This document shows positions 36,655 to 45,803 of a stretch of DNA of 64,000 nt, piece after piece. Position 1 is the first letter of the stretch. Every line of letters starts with the position of its first letter. A model generated the notes under the pieces. It did no database searches. It was not told where the DNA came from and saw only the letters and a list, made by a program, of their open reading frames with translations. Both the position numbers and the translations under genes were made by a program. Source of the stretch: Marinobacterium zhoushanense (lineage in GTDB: Bacteria; Pseudomonadota; Gammaproteobacteria; Pseudomonadales; Balneatricaceae); contig NZ_BMIJ01000003.1 of NCBI RefSeq assembly GCF_014641945.1, forward strand, positions 186,001 through 250,000. Direction: 5' to 3'.

Positions 36655-39249
36655 TTGAGCGAAAAGCGTATCGATACTCCGACAGCACTGGGCGTAAAAC
36701 TGGCCCGAGCGGGCAAGGAAGCGGGACTGGTGCTGGCAATCGGCTGCAATCTCTTCGTGTTGTTGGCGATATTCAGTTATGACGCACGGGATCCGGGCTG
36801 GTCTCATCTGGGCTATCAGAGCCAGGTATCCAATCTGGCCGGCATCACCGGTGCCTGGATCGCGGACGTTGCAATCTCGATGTTGGGCGTGGGCGCCTAC
36901 CTGGTGCCGCTGTTGGTGATCTGGCCCGCTGTGCGCTTCCTGCGGCGACGAGGCGAGGGTGTGCTCGATGCTATCCCCTATATCATGCTGCGTACCACTG
37001 GCGCGGTACTGATGCTGGTAGCGCTGGCGAGCCTCGCCTCGATGCATATCTCGAATGAGGTGTTGAAGTACCCTTTTACCGCCGGCGGCCTCGTTGGACA
37101 GGCGCTTTCGGATCTCTCCGTGATCTGGTTAAGCCTGGCCGGCGGTTCGGTGGTGCATTGGACGCTGATGCTGTTTGGCCTCACCCTGTATGCCGACATC
37201 TCCTGGCGGGTCGGGCTGGAAGCGTGCGGTGGGCTGCTGCTTCAATCCTGGGAACGTGTTTCGGCGCTTTTCGTGAGAAATGCTGACACTCGACATGAGG
37301 TTCGCGAACACTCCGAGGAGCCGGTAGCCCGACCCAAAAAGCCACTGTCTCCGCACACGTCGGCCGACACCCGGCATGAGGCGAGGGTAGAGCCGACCCG
37401 GGCAAGCAGGGAATCCGAGGCCACTATCCGCTCACGAACCCAGCCTATGCCGGAGATGGCCGATCAGGATGGTCGTCTTGAGCCTTCTTTTTCTTTTGGT
37501 GACCTTGGCGGCGCTGATGCTGATCCATCGGAGCAGGATTCGCCACCCTGGAAAGACTCATACGCCGAGACGGAAGCCGCTAACGTATCGCAACACGAGA
37601 GTTCCAGTGGCGCTGAGGACCCTGTCGCGCAGATGGGTAGCAGCAGGCGTGGGTTGAAGATCGTGCCTCTGTCCGAGTCGCACAAGCCCCTGGTCGACGA
37701 CGAGCCGATGGAGGCAAAATCGACCGAATTGCCGCGTAAGCCCAAACATGTGCTGCCATCCCTTGATTTGCTTGACCCGCCCGAACTGCAGACGGAGCAG
37801 GGCTACAGCGAAGATGAGCTGGAGGAGATGTCGCGCCTACTGGAGCAAAAGCTGAAAGACTTTGGTGTTATCGCCGAAGTGGTTGAGGTGAATCCGGGCC
37901 CGGTCATCACTCGTTTTGAGCTGCAGCCTGCTCCGGGGGTCAAGGCGAGTAAAATCTCCAACCTTGCACGTGACCTGGCACGCTCGATGGCGGTGTCCGC
38001 CGTGCGTGTGGTGGAGGTTATTCCGGGTAAATCGGTGGTGGGTATCGAGATCCCCAACGCCTCCCGGCAAACGGTCCGTCTCAGCGAAGTGCTTAACGCC
38101 AAGCCTTATCTTGAGGCGGGCTCCCGTCTGACCCTGGCGCTCGGTAACGACATCGCCGGCAATCCCATGGTGGCCAATCTGGCCAAAATGCCTCATCTAC
38201 TGGTGGCCGGTACCACCGGCTCCGGTAAGTCAGTTGGCGTTAATGCGATGTTGCTTAGCCTGTTGTTCAAGGCCACTCCGGATGAGGTTCGACTGATGCT
38301 GGTGGATCCGAAGATGCTGGAACTGTCGATATATGACGGTATACCGCATCTGTTGACCCCGGTTATCACCGATATGAAGGAGGCTGCCGGTGGTTTGCGC
38401 TGGTGTGTCGCGGAGATGGAACGCCGTTACCGGCTGATGGCTAAGATGGGCGTACGTAATATTGCCGGTTTCAACGAAAAGCTGGTGCAGGCGCAGCAGC
38501 GTGGCGAGACTGTGCCGGATCCGCTGTGGAACCCGCAGGAGATGGGGTTCGACCCGGATGAGCCGGCGCCCGCACTGGAGACGCTGCCCTATATCGTGGT
38601 GGTGATCGACGAGTTCGCCGACATGATGATGATGGTCGGTAAAAAGGTAGAGGAGCTGATCGCACGTATCGCTCAGAAAGCGCGCGCCGCGGGTATCCAT
38701 CTTATCCTGGCCACGCAGCGGCCGTCCGTGGATGTGATTACCGGCCTGATCAAGGCGAACATCCCGACCCGTATCGCGTTCCAGGTTTCGTCCAAGATCG
38801 ACTCGCGTACGATTCTGGACCAGTCAGGCGCGGAGAACCTGTTGGGGTATGGCGATATGCTTTACCTGCCGGCAGGTACCAGCGTGCCAAACCGGGTGCA
38901 TGGCGCATTCGTCAGCGACGACGAAGTGCATAGAACCGTCGAGGCCTGGCGTGCGATGGGTGAGCCGGTTTATATCGATGATATTCTGAACGACCCGGGT
39001 GGCGAGGGCGGAGCCGGTGGTGGTAGTGGCAACCTGTTCGATGACGAGGCCGATCCGCTGTACGACGAGGCGGTGGCGTTCGTGACCGAGTCGCGTAAAG
39101 CGTCGATCTCGTCGGTACAGCGCAAGCTCAAGATCGGGTACAACCGGGCCGCACGCATGATTGAATCTATGGAGATGGCCGGTGTCATCACTGAGGCGGG
39201 TACCAATGGTCAGCGCGAAGTGCTGGCCCCGCCACCACCTAGGGATTGA
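36655..39249 (+). CDS. ftsK: DNA translocase FtsK
   Basis: Septal DNA pump coordinating chromosome-dimer resolution with division. The 864 residues start at TTG 36655 after AAGGA. About residues 22-180 form the N-terminal membrane domain with several hydrophobic segments ([56 protein letters not shown]). A charged, low-complexity linker spans about 190-385. The RecA-like motor carries Walker [13 protein letters not shown] and Walker [15 protein letters not shown]. The last 65 residues form the winged-helix gamma domain ([20 protein letters not shown]) that reads KOPS. The linker is much shorter than in E. coli and of pseudomonad-like length. Confidence 0.95.
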   Translation: MSEKRIDTPTALGVKLARAGKEAGLVLAIGCNLFVLLAIFSYDARDPGWSHLGYQSQVSNLAGITGAWIADVAISMLGVGAYLVPLLVIWPAVRFLRRRGEGVLDAIPYIMLRTTGAVLMLVALASLASMHISNEVLKYPFTAGGLVGQALSDLSVIWLSLAGGSVVHWTLMLFGLTLYADISWRVGLEACGGLLLQSWERVSALFVRNADTRHEVREHSEEPVARPKKPLSPHTSADTRHEARVEPTRASRESEATIRSRTQPMPEMADQDGRLEPSFSFGDLGGADADPSEQDSPPWKDSYAETEAANVSQHESSSGAEDPVAQMGSSRRGLKIVPLSESHKPLVDDEPMEAKSTELPRKPKHVLPSLDLLDPPELQTEQGYSEDELEEMSRLLEQKLKDFGVIAEVVEVNPGPVITRFELQPAPGVKASKISNLARDLARSMAVSAVRVVEVIPGKSVVGIEIPNASRQTVRLSEVLNAKPYLEAGSRLTLALGNDIAGNPMVANLAKMPHLLVAGTTGSGKSVGVNAMLLSLLFKATPDEVRLMLVDPKMLELSIYDGIPHLLTPVITDMKEAAGGLRWCVAEMERRYRLMAKMGVRNIAGFNEKLVQAQQRGETVPDPLWNPQEMGFDPDEPAPALETLPYIVVVIDEFADMMMMVGKKVEELIARIAQKARAAGIHLILATQRPSVDVITGLIKANIPTRIAFQVSSKIDSRTILDQSGAENLLGYGDMLYLPAGTSVPNRVHGAFVSDDEVHRTVEAWRAMGEPVYIDDILNDPGGEGGAGGGSGNLFDDEADPLYDEAVAFVTESRKASISSVQRKLKIGYNRAARMIESMEMAGVITEAGTNGQREVLAPPPPRD

Positions 39250-39887
39250 TGAATATGTCACACTATTTCAAGGGCGCCGTATTTGGTGCGCTGTTCAGTA
39301 TCAGTACGGCCCTGCATGCCGCCGCCGTCGACAGGCTCAGTGAGCTGCTGACGCGGCACCAGAGTTTTGGGGCCGAGTTTGAGCAATACACCCTGTCCGA
39401 AGAGGGCGGGCGTCAGGAGCACTCAAGCGGCGAATTTGTACTGGCCAGGCCAGACCGTTTCGACTGGCTTACCCATACCCCCTTTGAACAGCGTATCGTC
39501 AGCGACGGCGAGTATATCTGGATCTATGATCCCGACCTGGAGCAGGTCACGCGCAAACCTGCCAGCGGGCAGACAGAAAGCGCACCGGCATTGATCCTCA
39601 ATGGCAAGATCGACGCGTTGAGCGAGCGATTTGATATTCGTCAGATTGAGCAGGGGAATGATCGTGAGGTGTTTGAACTCCTGCCACTGACCGCTCAGCG
39701 CAGCTTCGAGCGTATTCGTCTGCTGTTCAAGGATGAGGTGCTCAGCGAGCTGCTGCTCGAGGACAGTCTTGGGCAACGCACATCCATATTGCTGAATGCG
39801 ATTGAACTGGATGCAGATCCCGATCCGGAGCGGTTCGAGTTCACGCCCCCTGAAGGGGTGGATCTGATTCTTGATCCGGGGGTCTGA
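39249..39887 (+). CDS. lolA: Outer-membrane lipoprotein carrier protein
   Basis: Periplasmic chaperone that ferries lipoproteins from LolCDE to LolB. From ATG 39249 (TGATG overlap with the ftsK stop) there are 212 residues with a signal peptide ([20 protein letters not shown]). The mature protein has [39 protein letters not shown] and a Asp/Arg-rich terminal block ([12 protein letters not shown]) fitting LolA. A second ATG six bases later is equally plausible. Coupled to rarA by another TGATG. Confidence 0.93.
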   Translation: MNMSHYFKGAVFGALFSISTALHAAAVDRLSELLTRHQSFGAEFEQYTLSEEGGRQEHSSGEFVLARPDRFDWLTHTPFEQRIVSDGEYIWIYDPDLEQVTRKPASGQTESAPALILNGKIDALSERFDIRQIEQGNDREVFELLPLTAQRSFERIRLLFKDEVLSELLLEDSLGQRTSILLNAIELDADPDPERFEFTPPEGVDLILDPGV

Positions 39888-41239
39888 TGCAGGATCTGTT
39901 TTCGGAGCAGACAAGCGGCTATGAGCCGCTGGCCGCACGGATGCGCCCGCGCACGCTGGATGAATATGTCGGCCAGACCCACCTGTTCGGTCGTGGTAAG
40001 CCGCTGCGCCAGGCGCTGGAGCAGGGACTGGTGCACTCCATGGTGCTCTGGGGGCCGCCGGGCGTGGGTAAAACCACGCTGGCTCGTCTGATCGCCCATC
40101 AGGTGGATGCGCACTTCGTGACTATCTCGGCGGTGCTCTCCGGGGTTAAGGATATTCGCCAGGCTGTCGATCAGGCATCGTTGATCAAGGCGCAGAGCGG
40201 GCGTAAAACCATCCTCTTTGTCGACGAGGTGCATCGCTTCAACAAGTCGCAGCAGGATGCCTTCCTGCCCTATGTCGAGGATGGCACGGTTATATTTATC
40301 GGCGCCACTACCGAGAACCCGTCGTTCGAGCTCAACAACGCGCTGCTCTCCCGTGCCCGTGTCTACCTTCTACGCGCGCTGGAGCACGACGACCTGCGGG
40401 GCATGCTCGACAAGGCACTTAAGGATCCCGAGCGCGGTCTGGGGGCAAGGAACCTGCAGTTTGATGAGGGGGTAATCGATCAGCTGGTTGTAGCCGCTGA
40501 CGGTGACGGCCGGCGAGCGCTGAATCTGCTGGAGATCGCGGCGGATCTGGCGCAGACGCAGGGCCAGGTTGAGCGGGTCACGGCGGATGTGTTGGCTGAG
40601 GTGCTACAGGCCGGAGGACGGCGCTACGACAAGGGTGGCGATCTGTTTTATGATCAGATCTCTGCGTTTCATAAGTCGGTACGAGGGTCCTCGGCGGACG
40701 GTGCGTTGTACTGGTACTGCCGAATGCTCGATGGCGGCTGCGATCCGCTCTATATCGCCCGGCGGCTGGTGGCGATTGCGTCAGAGGATATAGGCAATGC
40801 TGATCCCCGCGCCATGCAAGTGGTGCTATCCGCCTGGGATGCGTTCGAGCGTGTCGGGCCGGCAGAGGGGGAGAGAGCCATTGCTCAGGCGGCTGTGTAC
40901 TGCGCACTCGCACCGAAAAGTAATGCCCTTTATCGTGCCTTCAATCAGTGTCGTGCGGATGTGAAGACCGATCCGAGTTACGAGGTGCCGGCGCACCTGC
41001 GCAACGCGCCTACATCGCTGATGCAGGACATGGGCTACGGTGCCGAATATCGTTATGCGCATGATGAACCCGGCGCCTATGCCGCCGGAGAGGCGTATCT
41101 GCCAGAAGATATCGCTGAGCGACGCTACTACCAGCCGGAAGCACGAGGCCTGGAGATCAAACTGGGCGAAAAACTGGAGCGTCTGCGGACGCTTGACCAA
41201 CAGAGCGCACGCAAACGCTACGGCCAGACCAACAGATAA
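39887..41239 (+). CDS. rarA: Replication-associated recombination protein RarA (MgsA)
   Basis: AAA+ ATPase acting at stalled replication forks, related to clamp loaders. The 450 residues contain [17 protein letters not shown], Walker [14 protein letters not shown], Walker [20 protein letters not shown], sensor 1 [14 protein letters not shown] and the C-terminal oligomerisation domain with [25 protein letters not shown]. The start overlaps the lolA stop (TGATG), consistent with an ftsK-lolA-rarA-crcB-serS run as in Pseudomonas. Confidence 0.96.
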   Translation: MQDLFSEQTSGYEPLAARMRPRTLDEYVGQTHLFGRGKPLRQALEQGLVHSMVLWGPPGVGKTTLARLIAHQVDAHFVTISAVLSGVKDIRQAVDQASLIKAQSGRKTILFVDEVHRFNKSQQDAFLPYVEDGTVIFIGATTENPSFELNNALLSRARVYLLRALEHDDLRGMLDKALKDPERGLGARNLQFDEGVIDQLVVAADGDGRRALNLLEIAADLAQTQGQVERVTADVLAEVLQAGGRRYDKGGDLFYDQISAFHKSVRGSSADGALYWYCRMLDGGCDPLYIARRLVAIASEDIGNADPRAMQVVLSAWDAFERVGPAEGERAIAQAAVYCALAPKSNALYRAFNQCRADVKTDPSYEVPAHLRNAPTSLMQDMGYGAEYRYAHDEPGAYAAGEAYLPEDIAERRYYQPEARGLEIKLGEKLERLRTLDQQSARKRYGQTNR

Positions 41240-41248
41240 GGACGGCGG

Positions 41249-41620
41249 ATGATTCACTGGATACTGGTGGCACTGGGGGGCGCAGTGGGCGCGATGGGGC
41301 GCTACTGGGTCAGCGGGGTGTTAAATAACGCTGAACACAAGCTGCCCCTGGGTACCCTGACGGTCAACGTATTGGGTTCGTTTCTGATGGGGGTTTGTTT
41401 CGTGCTGGTACTTGAGCGAGCCAAACTGTCGCCCGAGATGCGCCCGCTACTGATGACAGGCTTCATGGGCGCCTTCACCACTTTCTCAACCTTCTCCCTC
41501 GAGGCGGTCGCGCTAATTCAGGAGGGGCATATAATGTCTGCCCTGATTTATATATCATTGAGCCTCCTTTTGTGTCTGGCTGCGCTATATGCGGGGCTGG
41601 TGCTGACCCGTCTTATTTGA
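41249..41620 (+). CDS. crcB: Fluoride channel Fluc/CrcB
   Basis: Small four-helix fluoride channel of the inner membrane that lowers cytoplasmic fluoride. The 123 residues show GGAVGAMGRYWVSG, GTLTVNVLGSFLMGV (with the pore Asn) and TGFMGAFTTFSTFSLE (Phe-box residues), the defining Fluc motifs. It starts 9 bp after rarA. I see no separate fluoride riboswitch in that gap. Confidence 0.95.
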   Translation: MIHWILVALGGAVGAMGRYWVSGVLNNAEHKLPLGTLTVNVLGSFLMGVCFVLVLERAKLSPEMRPLLMTGFMGAFTTFSTFSLEAVALIQEGHIMSALIYISLSLLLCLAALYAGLVLTRLI

Positions 41621-41653
41621 CACGGCGGGCTCGGCGGTTAATCGATTATCTGA

Positions 41654-42952
<1,299 letters not shown>

Positions 42953-42969
42953 ACCTGCGGCCGAATCGA

Positions 42970-43002
42970 CGAAGCCCCGTGAATTCGGGGCTTCTCTTTT
43001 TA
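42970..43002 (+). terminator. Terminator of serS
   Basis: GAAGCCCCG (42971-42979) and CGGGGCTTC (42986-42994) form a perfect 9-bp stem with a TGAATT loop, followed by TCTTTTT. Confidence 0.93.
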
Positions 43003-43098
43003 AGCCAATCGGCCCGGTTGCTGCAGCGTTTGACCTGTCACAAGGTTTCATTTCGGTTCTGCAGTATACTGCGCGCAAACCATGAGTAAGGGTTGGGA

Positions 43099-44307
43099 AT
43101 GAACCAGCGGTATGATGTTTTGATTGTCGGTGGCGGTATGGTCGGATCGACCATTGCGTGCGCATTGGCTAACAGCGATCTATCGGTTGCCGTAATCGAG
43201 CAGCAGTACCCTCCCGCCTTTTCGCCCGAGCAGCCGCATGACCTCAGGGTGTCGGCGCTGAGTCTGGCCTCGGAAAATATCCTGCGTAATGTAGGCGCCT
43301 GGGATGGCATCCTGTCCCGTCGCTTGTGTCCCTATCGACGTATGCGGGTATGGGAAGCGAGCGATGAACGCGCGGCAACTGAGTTTGATTCATCGCGGAT
43401 CGATCACCCCTATCTGGGCAATATCGTCGAAAATCGCGTGGTGCAGCTGGCGCTTTTGGAGCGCTTGGGACAGATAGACAATGTGGACCTGATCTGCCCT
43501 GCGCAGATCGAGTCTATCGATTATTCGCCCGGCGCCAGCCTGGTTCAGCTCAGTGACGGCAGGGAGCTGGTAGGGAGGCTCCTGGTGGCCGCCGATGGTG
43601 GTCAGTCACGTGTTCGCGATGCGGTCGGCATCGGCACCCATAAATGGGATTATGACCAGTATGCGCTGGTGGCATCCGTTGAAACGGCCTATGAGCAGCA
43701 GGACATCACCTGGCAACAGTTTACCCCGACCGGTCCCCTGGCGTTCCTGCCGTTGTCCGGACACAACGCTTCACTGGTCTGGTATAACACGCCAAATAAC
43801 GTGCGCAGGCTAATGGAGTTGTCGGAGCGGCGCTTCATGGAGGAGCTGGTCGCGACCTTCCCGGAACGGCTGGGTCAGATCGACCGCTTGCTCGAGCGTG
43901 GCTTTTTCCCGTTGCGACGCCAGCATGCTCAGCGCTATGTCGGCGAAGGCGTGGCGCTTGCGGGCGATGCGGCGCATATGATCCACCCGTTGGCAGGGCA
44001 GGGCGTGAATATCGGCCTTCTGGATGCGGCAGCATTGGTTGAGGTAGTGCTGAACGCCAAGGCGGCTGGCGAGGCTTGGGATTCGTTAGAGGTGCTGCAG
44101 CGGTATGAGAGTCAGCGCCGGCGTCACAACCTGCTGATGATGCAAACCATGGATGCGTTCTATCGGGTATTCAGCAACGACTCCGCGCCACTCAAGCTGG
44201 TGCGCAATATCGGCTTGGGCTTGGCTGGCAAGCTACCTTTTGCCAAGGACAGGGTGATGCAGTTTGCGATGGGACTCGAGGGTGATTTGCCTCAGCTTGC
44301 CCGCTGA
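43099..44307 (+). CDS. ubiF: Ubiquinone biosynthesis FAD hydroxylase, UbiF type
   Basis: FAD-dependent monooxygenase of the UbiH/UbiF/COQ6 family. From ATG 43099 the 402 residues show the GGGMVGSTIACAL FAD fold, an early DLRVSALSLAS (family DxRxSALs) and GDAAHMIHPLAGQGVNIG. Blocks such as CPYRRMRVWEA, WQQFTPTGPLAFLPL, ASLVWYNTP and FFPLRRQHAQRYV are closest to E. coli UbiF, which hydroxylates C6 of demethoxyubiquinol. UbiF assignment over UbiH/UbiI is by sequence flavour and therefore less certain than family membership. Monocistronic, flanked by terminators. Confidence 0.87.
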   Translation: MNQRYDVLIVGGGMVGSTIACALANSDLSVAVIEQQYPPAFSPEQPHDLRVSALSLASENILRNVGAWDGILSRRLCPYRRMRVWEASDERAATEFDSSRIDHPYLGNIVENRVVQLALLERLGQIDNVDLICPAQIESIDYSPGASLVQLSDGRELVGRLLVAADGGQSRVRDAVGIGTHKWDYDQYALVASVETAYEQQDITWQQFTPTGPLAFLPLSGHNASLVWYNTPNNVRRLMELSERRFMEELVATFPERLGQIDRLLERGFFPLRRQHAQRYVGEGVALAGDAAHMIHPLAGQGVNIGLLDAAALVEVVLNAKAAGEAWDSLEVLQRYESQRRRHNLLMMQTMDAFYRVFSNDSAPLKLVRNIGLGLAGKLPFAKDRVMQFAMGLEGDLPQLAR

Positions 44308-44337
44308 CTACACGTGCTGGAATAAAAGCGCTCTGAA

Positions 44338-44372
44338 AGAAAAAATGGCTGCCATAGGGCAGCCATTTTTAT
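44338..44372. terminator. Bidirectional terminator between ubiF and phasin 1
   Basis: AAAAATGGCTGCC / GGCAGCCATTTTT (44341-44370) with an ATAG loop; A- and T-runs on both sides serve the converging ubiF and phasin genes. Confidence 0.93.
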
Positions 44373-44388
44373 TAGAACTCGGCGTCGA

Positions 44389-44865
44389 TCAAGAAGCAGC
44401 GGTAGTTGCTGCGCTGGCCTTACGCGGAGTGGATTTAGCAGCGGCTTTCGGCTTGGCTGCATCCGGCATGTAGTTGCTCGGATCAAAAGCGGACAGATCG
44501 AACTTGGGCAGATCGAACTTGGGCATATCACCAAAGTAGGAGGGCATTTCAATCTCAGAAACGCTTTTCTCAATCAGAGCGGTCAGCTGCTCTTTGGCTT
44601 CGGTCAGAACAGCCACTTCTTTTTCGGCGGTGCCAGTGATCTTGCTTTCCAGCTCTTTGACGTATTTAACCTGAAGTTCAAACGCCTCTTTCGGCTCTTT
44701 GACTTCGGTCAGAGCTTTAACCTGAGCCAGTCCGCTGGTTACGAAATCGGAGAAGTACTCAGACTGCAGGGAGATCAGGGTCTCAGCAGTCTTTTTATTG
44801 ATTTCAGCCATCTCTACAACCGGCGCCATCTTGTCTTTCATCTCTTTCAGCATGTCGTCGTACAT
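44389..44865 (-). CDS. Phasin (PHA granule-associated protein) with Ala/Lys-rich tail
   Basis: A 158-residue phasin-family protein, which coats polyhydroxyalkanoate granules. The helical core carries MAEINKKTAETLISLQSEYFSDFV, KEAFELQVKYVKELESKI and EAKEQLTALIEKSV, typical of phasins. The tail differs from its neighbour: two imperfect repeats (MPKFDLPKFDLS) then an Ala/Lys/Ser/Thr-rich end (AAKPKAAAKSTPRKASAATTAA) reminiscent of the histone-H1-like tail of PhaF. No signal peptide. It has its own terminator and upstream TTGTGCA-type sites, and shares its core with the phasin at 45125. Confidence 0.9.
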   Translation of the reverse strand: MYDDMLKEMKDKMAPVVEMAEINKKTAETLISLQSEYFSDFVTSGLAQVKALTEVKEPKEAFELQVKYVKELESKITGTAEKEVAVLTEAKEQLTALIEKSVSEIEMPSYFGDMPKFDLPKFDLSAFDPSNYMPDAAKPKAAAKSTPRKASAATTAAS

Positions 44866-44901
44866 GTTTGCATCCTCAGATAAATTTTATTTGGGTGGCG
44901 T

Positions 44902-44917
44902 TTGTGCAGTGCATCAA
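44902..44917. promoter_or_regulatory. Phasin operator site A (imperfect)
   Basis: TTGTGCA-G-TGCATCA matches the perfect palindrome at 45590-45604 in 12 of 14 arm positions; located 37 bp upstream of phasin 1. Inferred operator. Confidence 0.5.
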
Positions 44918-44962
44918 TTCAGCCACACCTTAGTCGTGGAATACCCCGAAGTCAAGCACTGT

Positions 44963-44977
44963 TGGTGCGATGCACAA
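44963..44977. promoter_or_regulatory. Phasin operator site B (imperfect)
   Basis: TGGTGCG-A-TGCACAA matches TTGTGCA-N-TGCACAA in 12 of 14 arm positions, about 100 bp upstream of phasin 1. Inferred second operator. Confidence 0.45.
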
Positions 44978-45050
44978 TAAGTGATTGATCTCGAAATTGC
45001 TTAGTATTGGGGGTATCCGTCCCCGACCATTAACAGCGATCCCGCATTGC

Positions 45051-45077
45051 AAAAAAGATGGCCGACTAGCGGCCATC
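45051..45077 (-). terminator. Terminator of phasin 2
   Basis: On the minus strand GATGGCCG pairs with CGGCCATC around a CTAGT loop and is followed by TTTTTT. It separates the two phasin genes into independent transcripts. Confidence 0.92.
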
Positions 45078-45124
45078 GAACGGATTGACTACTGGGTAGA
45101 GCAGGGAACCCGATCGTCTCCGGA

Positions 45125-45493
45125 TTACTTCGCCTTGATATCCATCGGCTTCATGAACTTCTGGAGTTCAGCGAAGTAAGGAGAAGTGCTCAGCTCACTG
45201 GCAGCCTTTTCGATGATGCTGGTCAGCTCTTCCTTGGCTTCGGTCAGCGCAGCCATCTCTTTCTCGGCAACGTCGGTCAGCTTGGCTTCAACTTCTTTCA
45301 GGTACTTAACCTGAGCTTCGAATGCAGCCTTAGGCTCCTTGGTGGTGCTCAGGGCCTTCATTTGAGACAGGCTGGAGTTGACGAAATCGGAAACGTACTG
45401 AGACTGCAGAGCGATCAGCTTCTCAGTGGTTTTCTTGTTGATCTCGGCCATATCCATAACCGGTTTCATCTGGTCTTTGATCTCTTCGTACAT
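45125..45493 (-). CDS. Phasin (PHA granule-associated protein), short paralog
   Basis: A 122-residue phasin. ATG 45493, preceded by an AGAGGT site, aligns the protein with its neighbour: MYEEIKDQMKPVMDMAEINKK parallels MYDDMLKEMKDKMAPVVEMAE of phasin 1. It continues with KLIALQSQYVSDFVNSSLSQMKAL, EAQVKYLKEVEAKL and a short end (FAELQKFMKPMDIKAK) lacking the Ala/Lys tail. An in-frame ATG at 45544 is unlikely. The pair is a tandem duplication with diverged C-termini. Two operator-like palindromes lie upstream. Confidence 0.9.
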   Translation of the reverse strand: MYEEIKDQMKPVMDMAEINKKTTEKLIALQSQYVSDFVNSSLSQMKALSTTKEPKAAFEAQVKYLKEVEAKLTDVAEKEMAALTEAKEELTSIIEKAASELSTSPYFAELQKFMKPMDIKAK

Positions 45494-45589
45494 GGTATGT
45501 ACCTCTTGAATTGTGGTGGAGTCGTTTATGTTGCGTTGCAGCATTTATGTTCACTTTATGACCACGGGCGACAAGTGTCAATCGCTTTT

Positions 45590-45604
45590 TTGTGCACTGC
45601 ACAA
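45590..45604. promoter_or_regulatory. Phasin operator site C (perfect palindrome)
   Basis: TTGTGCA-C-TGCACAA is a perfect 15-bp palindrome 97 bp upstream of phasin 2. Similar sites recur at 44902, 44963 and 45668. TGC-containing repeats are the known type of PhaR target in PHA producers, but the link to a PhaR-like regulator is inference. Confidence 0.65.
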
Positions 45605-45667
45605 CAATTATTTTGATCGCCCTGAGGGTGGTGATTGATTTGATTTATCAGATTCGGTGGATCGATA

Positions 45668-45682
45668 TTGTGCAGTGCAGCA
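45668..45682. promoter_or_regulatory. Phasin operator site D (imperfect)
   Basis: TTGTGCA-G-TGCAGCA keeps the left arm exactly and 5 of 7 in the right arm. It lies between phasin 2 and the M16 peptidase, 122 bp before the peptidase start, so it could serve either gene. The remainder of 45494-45803 (310 bp) shows no gene. Confidence 0.5.
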
Positions 45683-45803
45683 TGATCTGCAGAGCTGGGA
45701 TCCCGCTTGCTGTGCTGGAAAGGGGGGAGCGAAAGGATACAATGTGGGCAGAAGCGGTGCGAGCCACTGCGCCCAGATCAGCAATCGGAGTGAAGCCATC
45801 ATT

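Noticed and set aside
44985..45179. Small plus-strand open frame between the two phasin genes
   Set aside because: Overlaps the terminator and 3' end of phasin 2, with no ribosome site or similarity.
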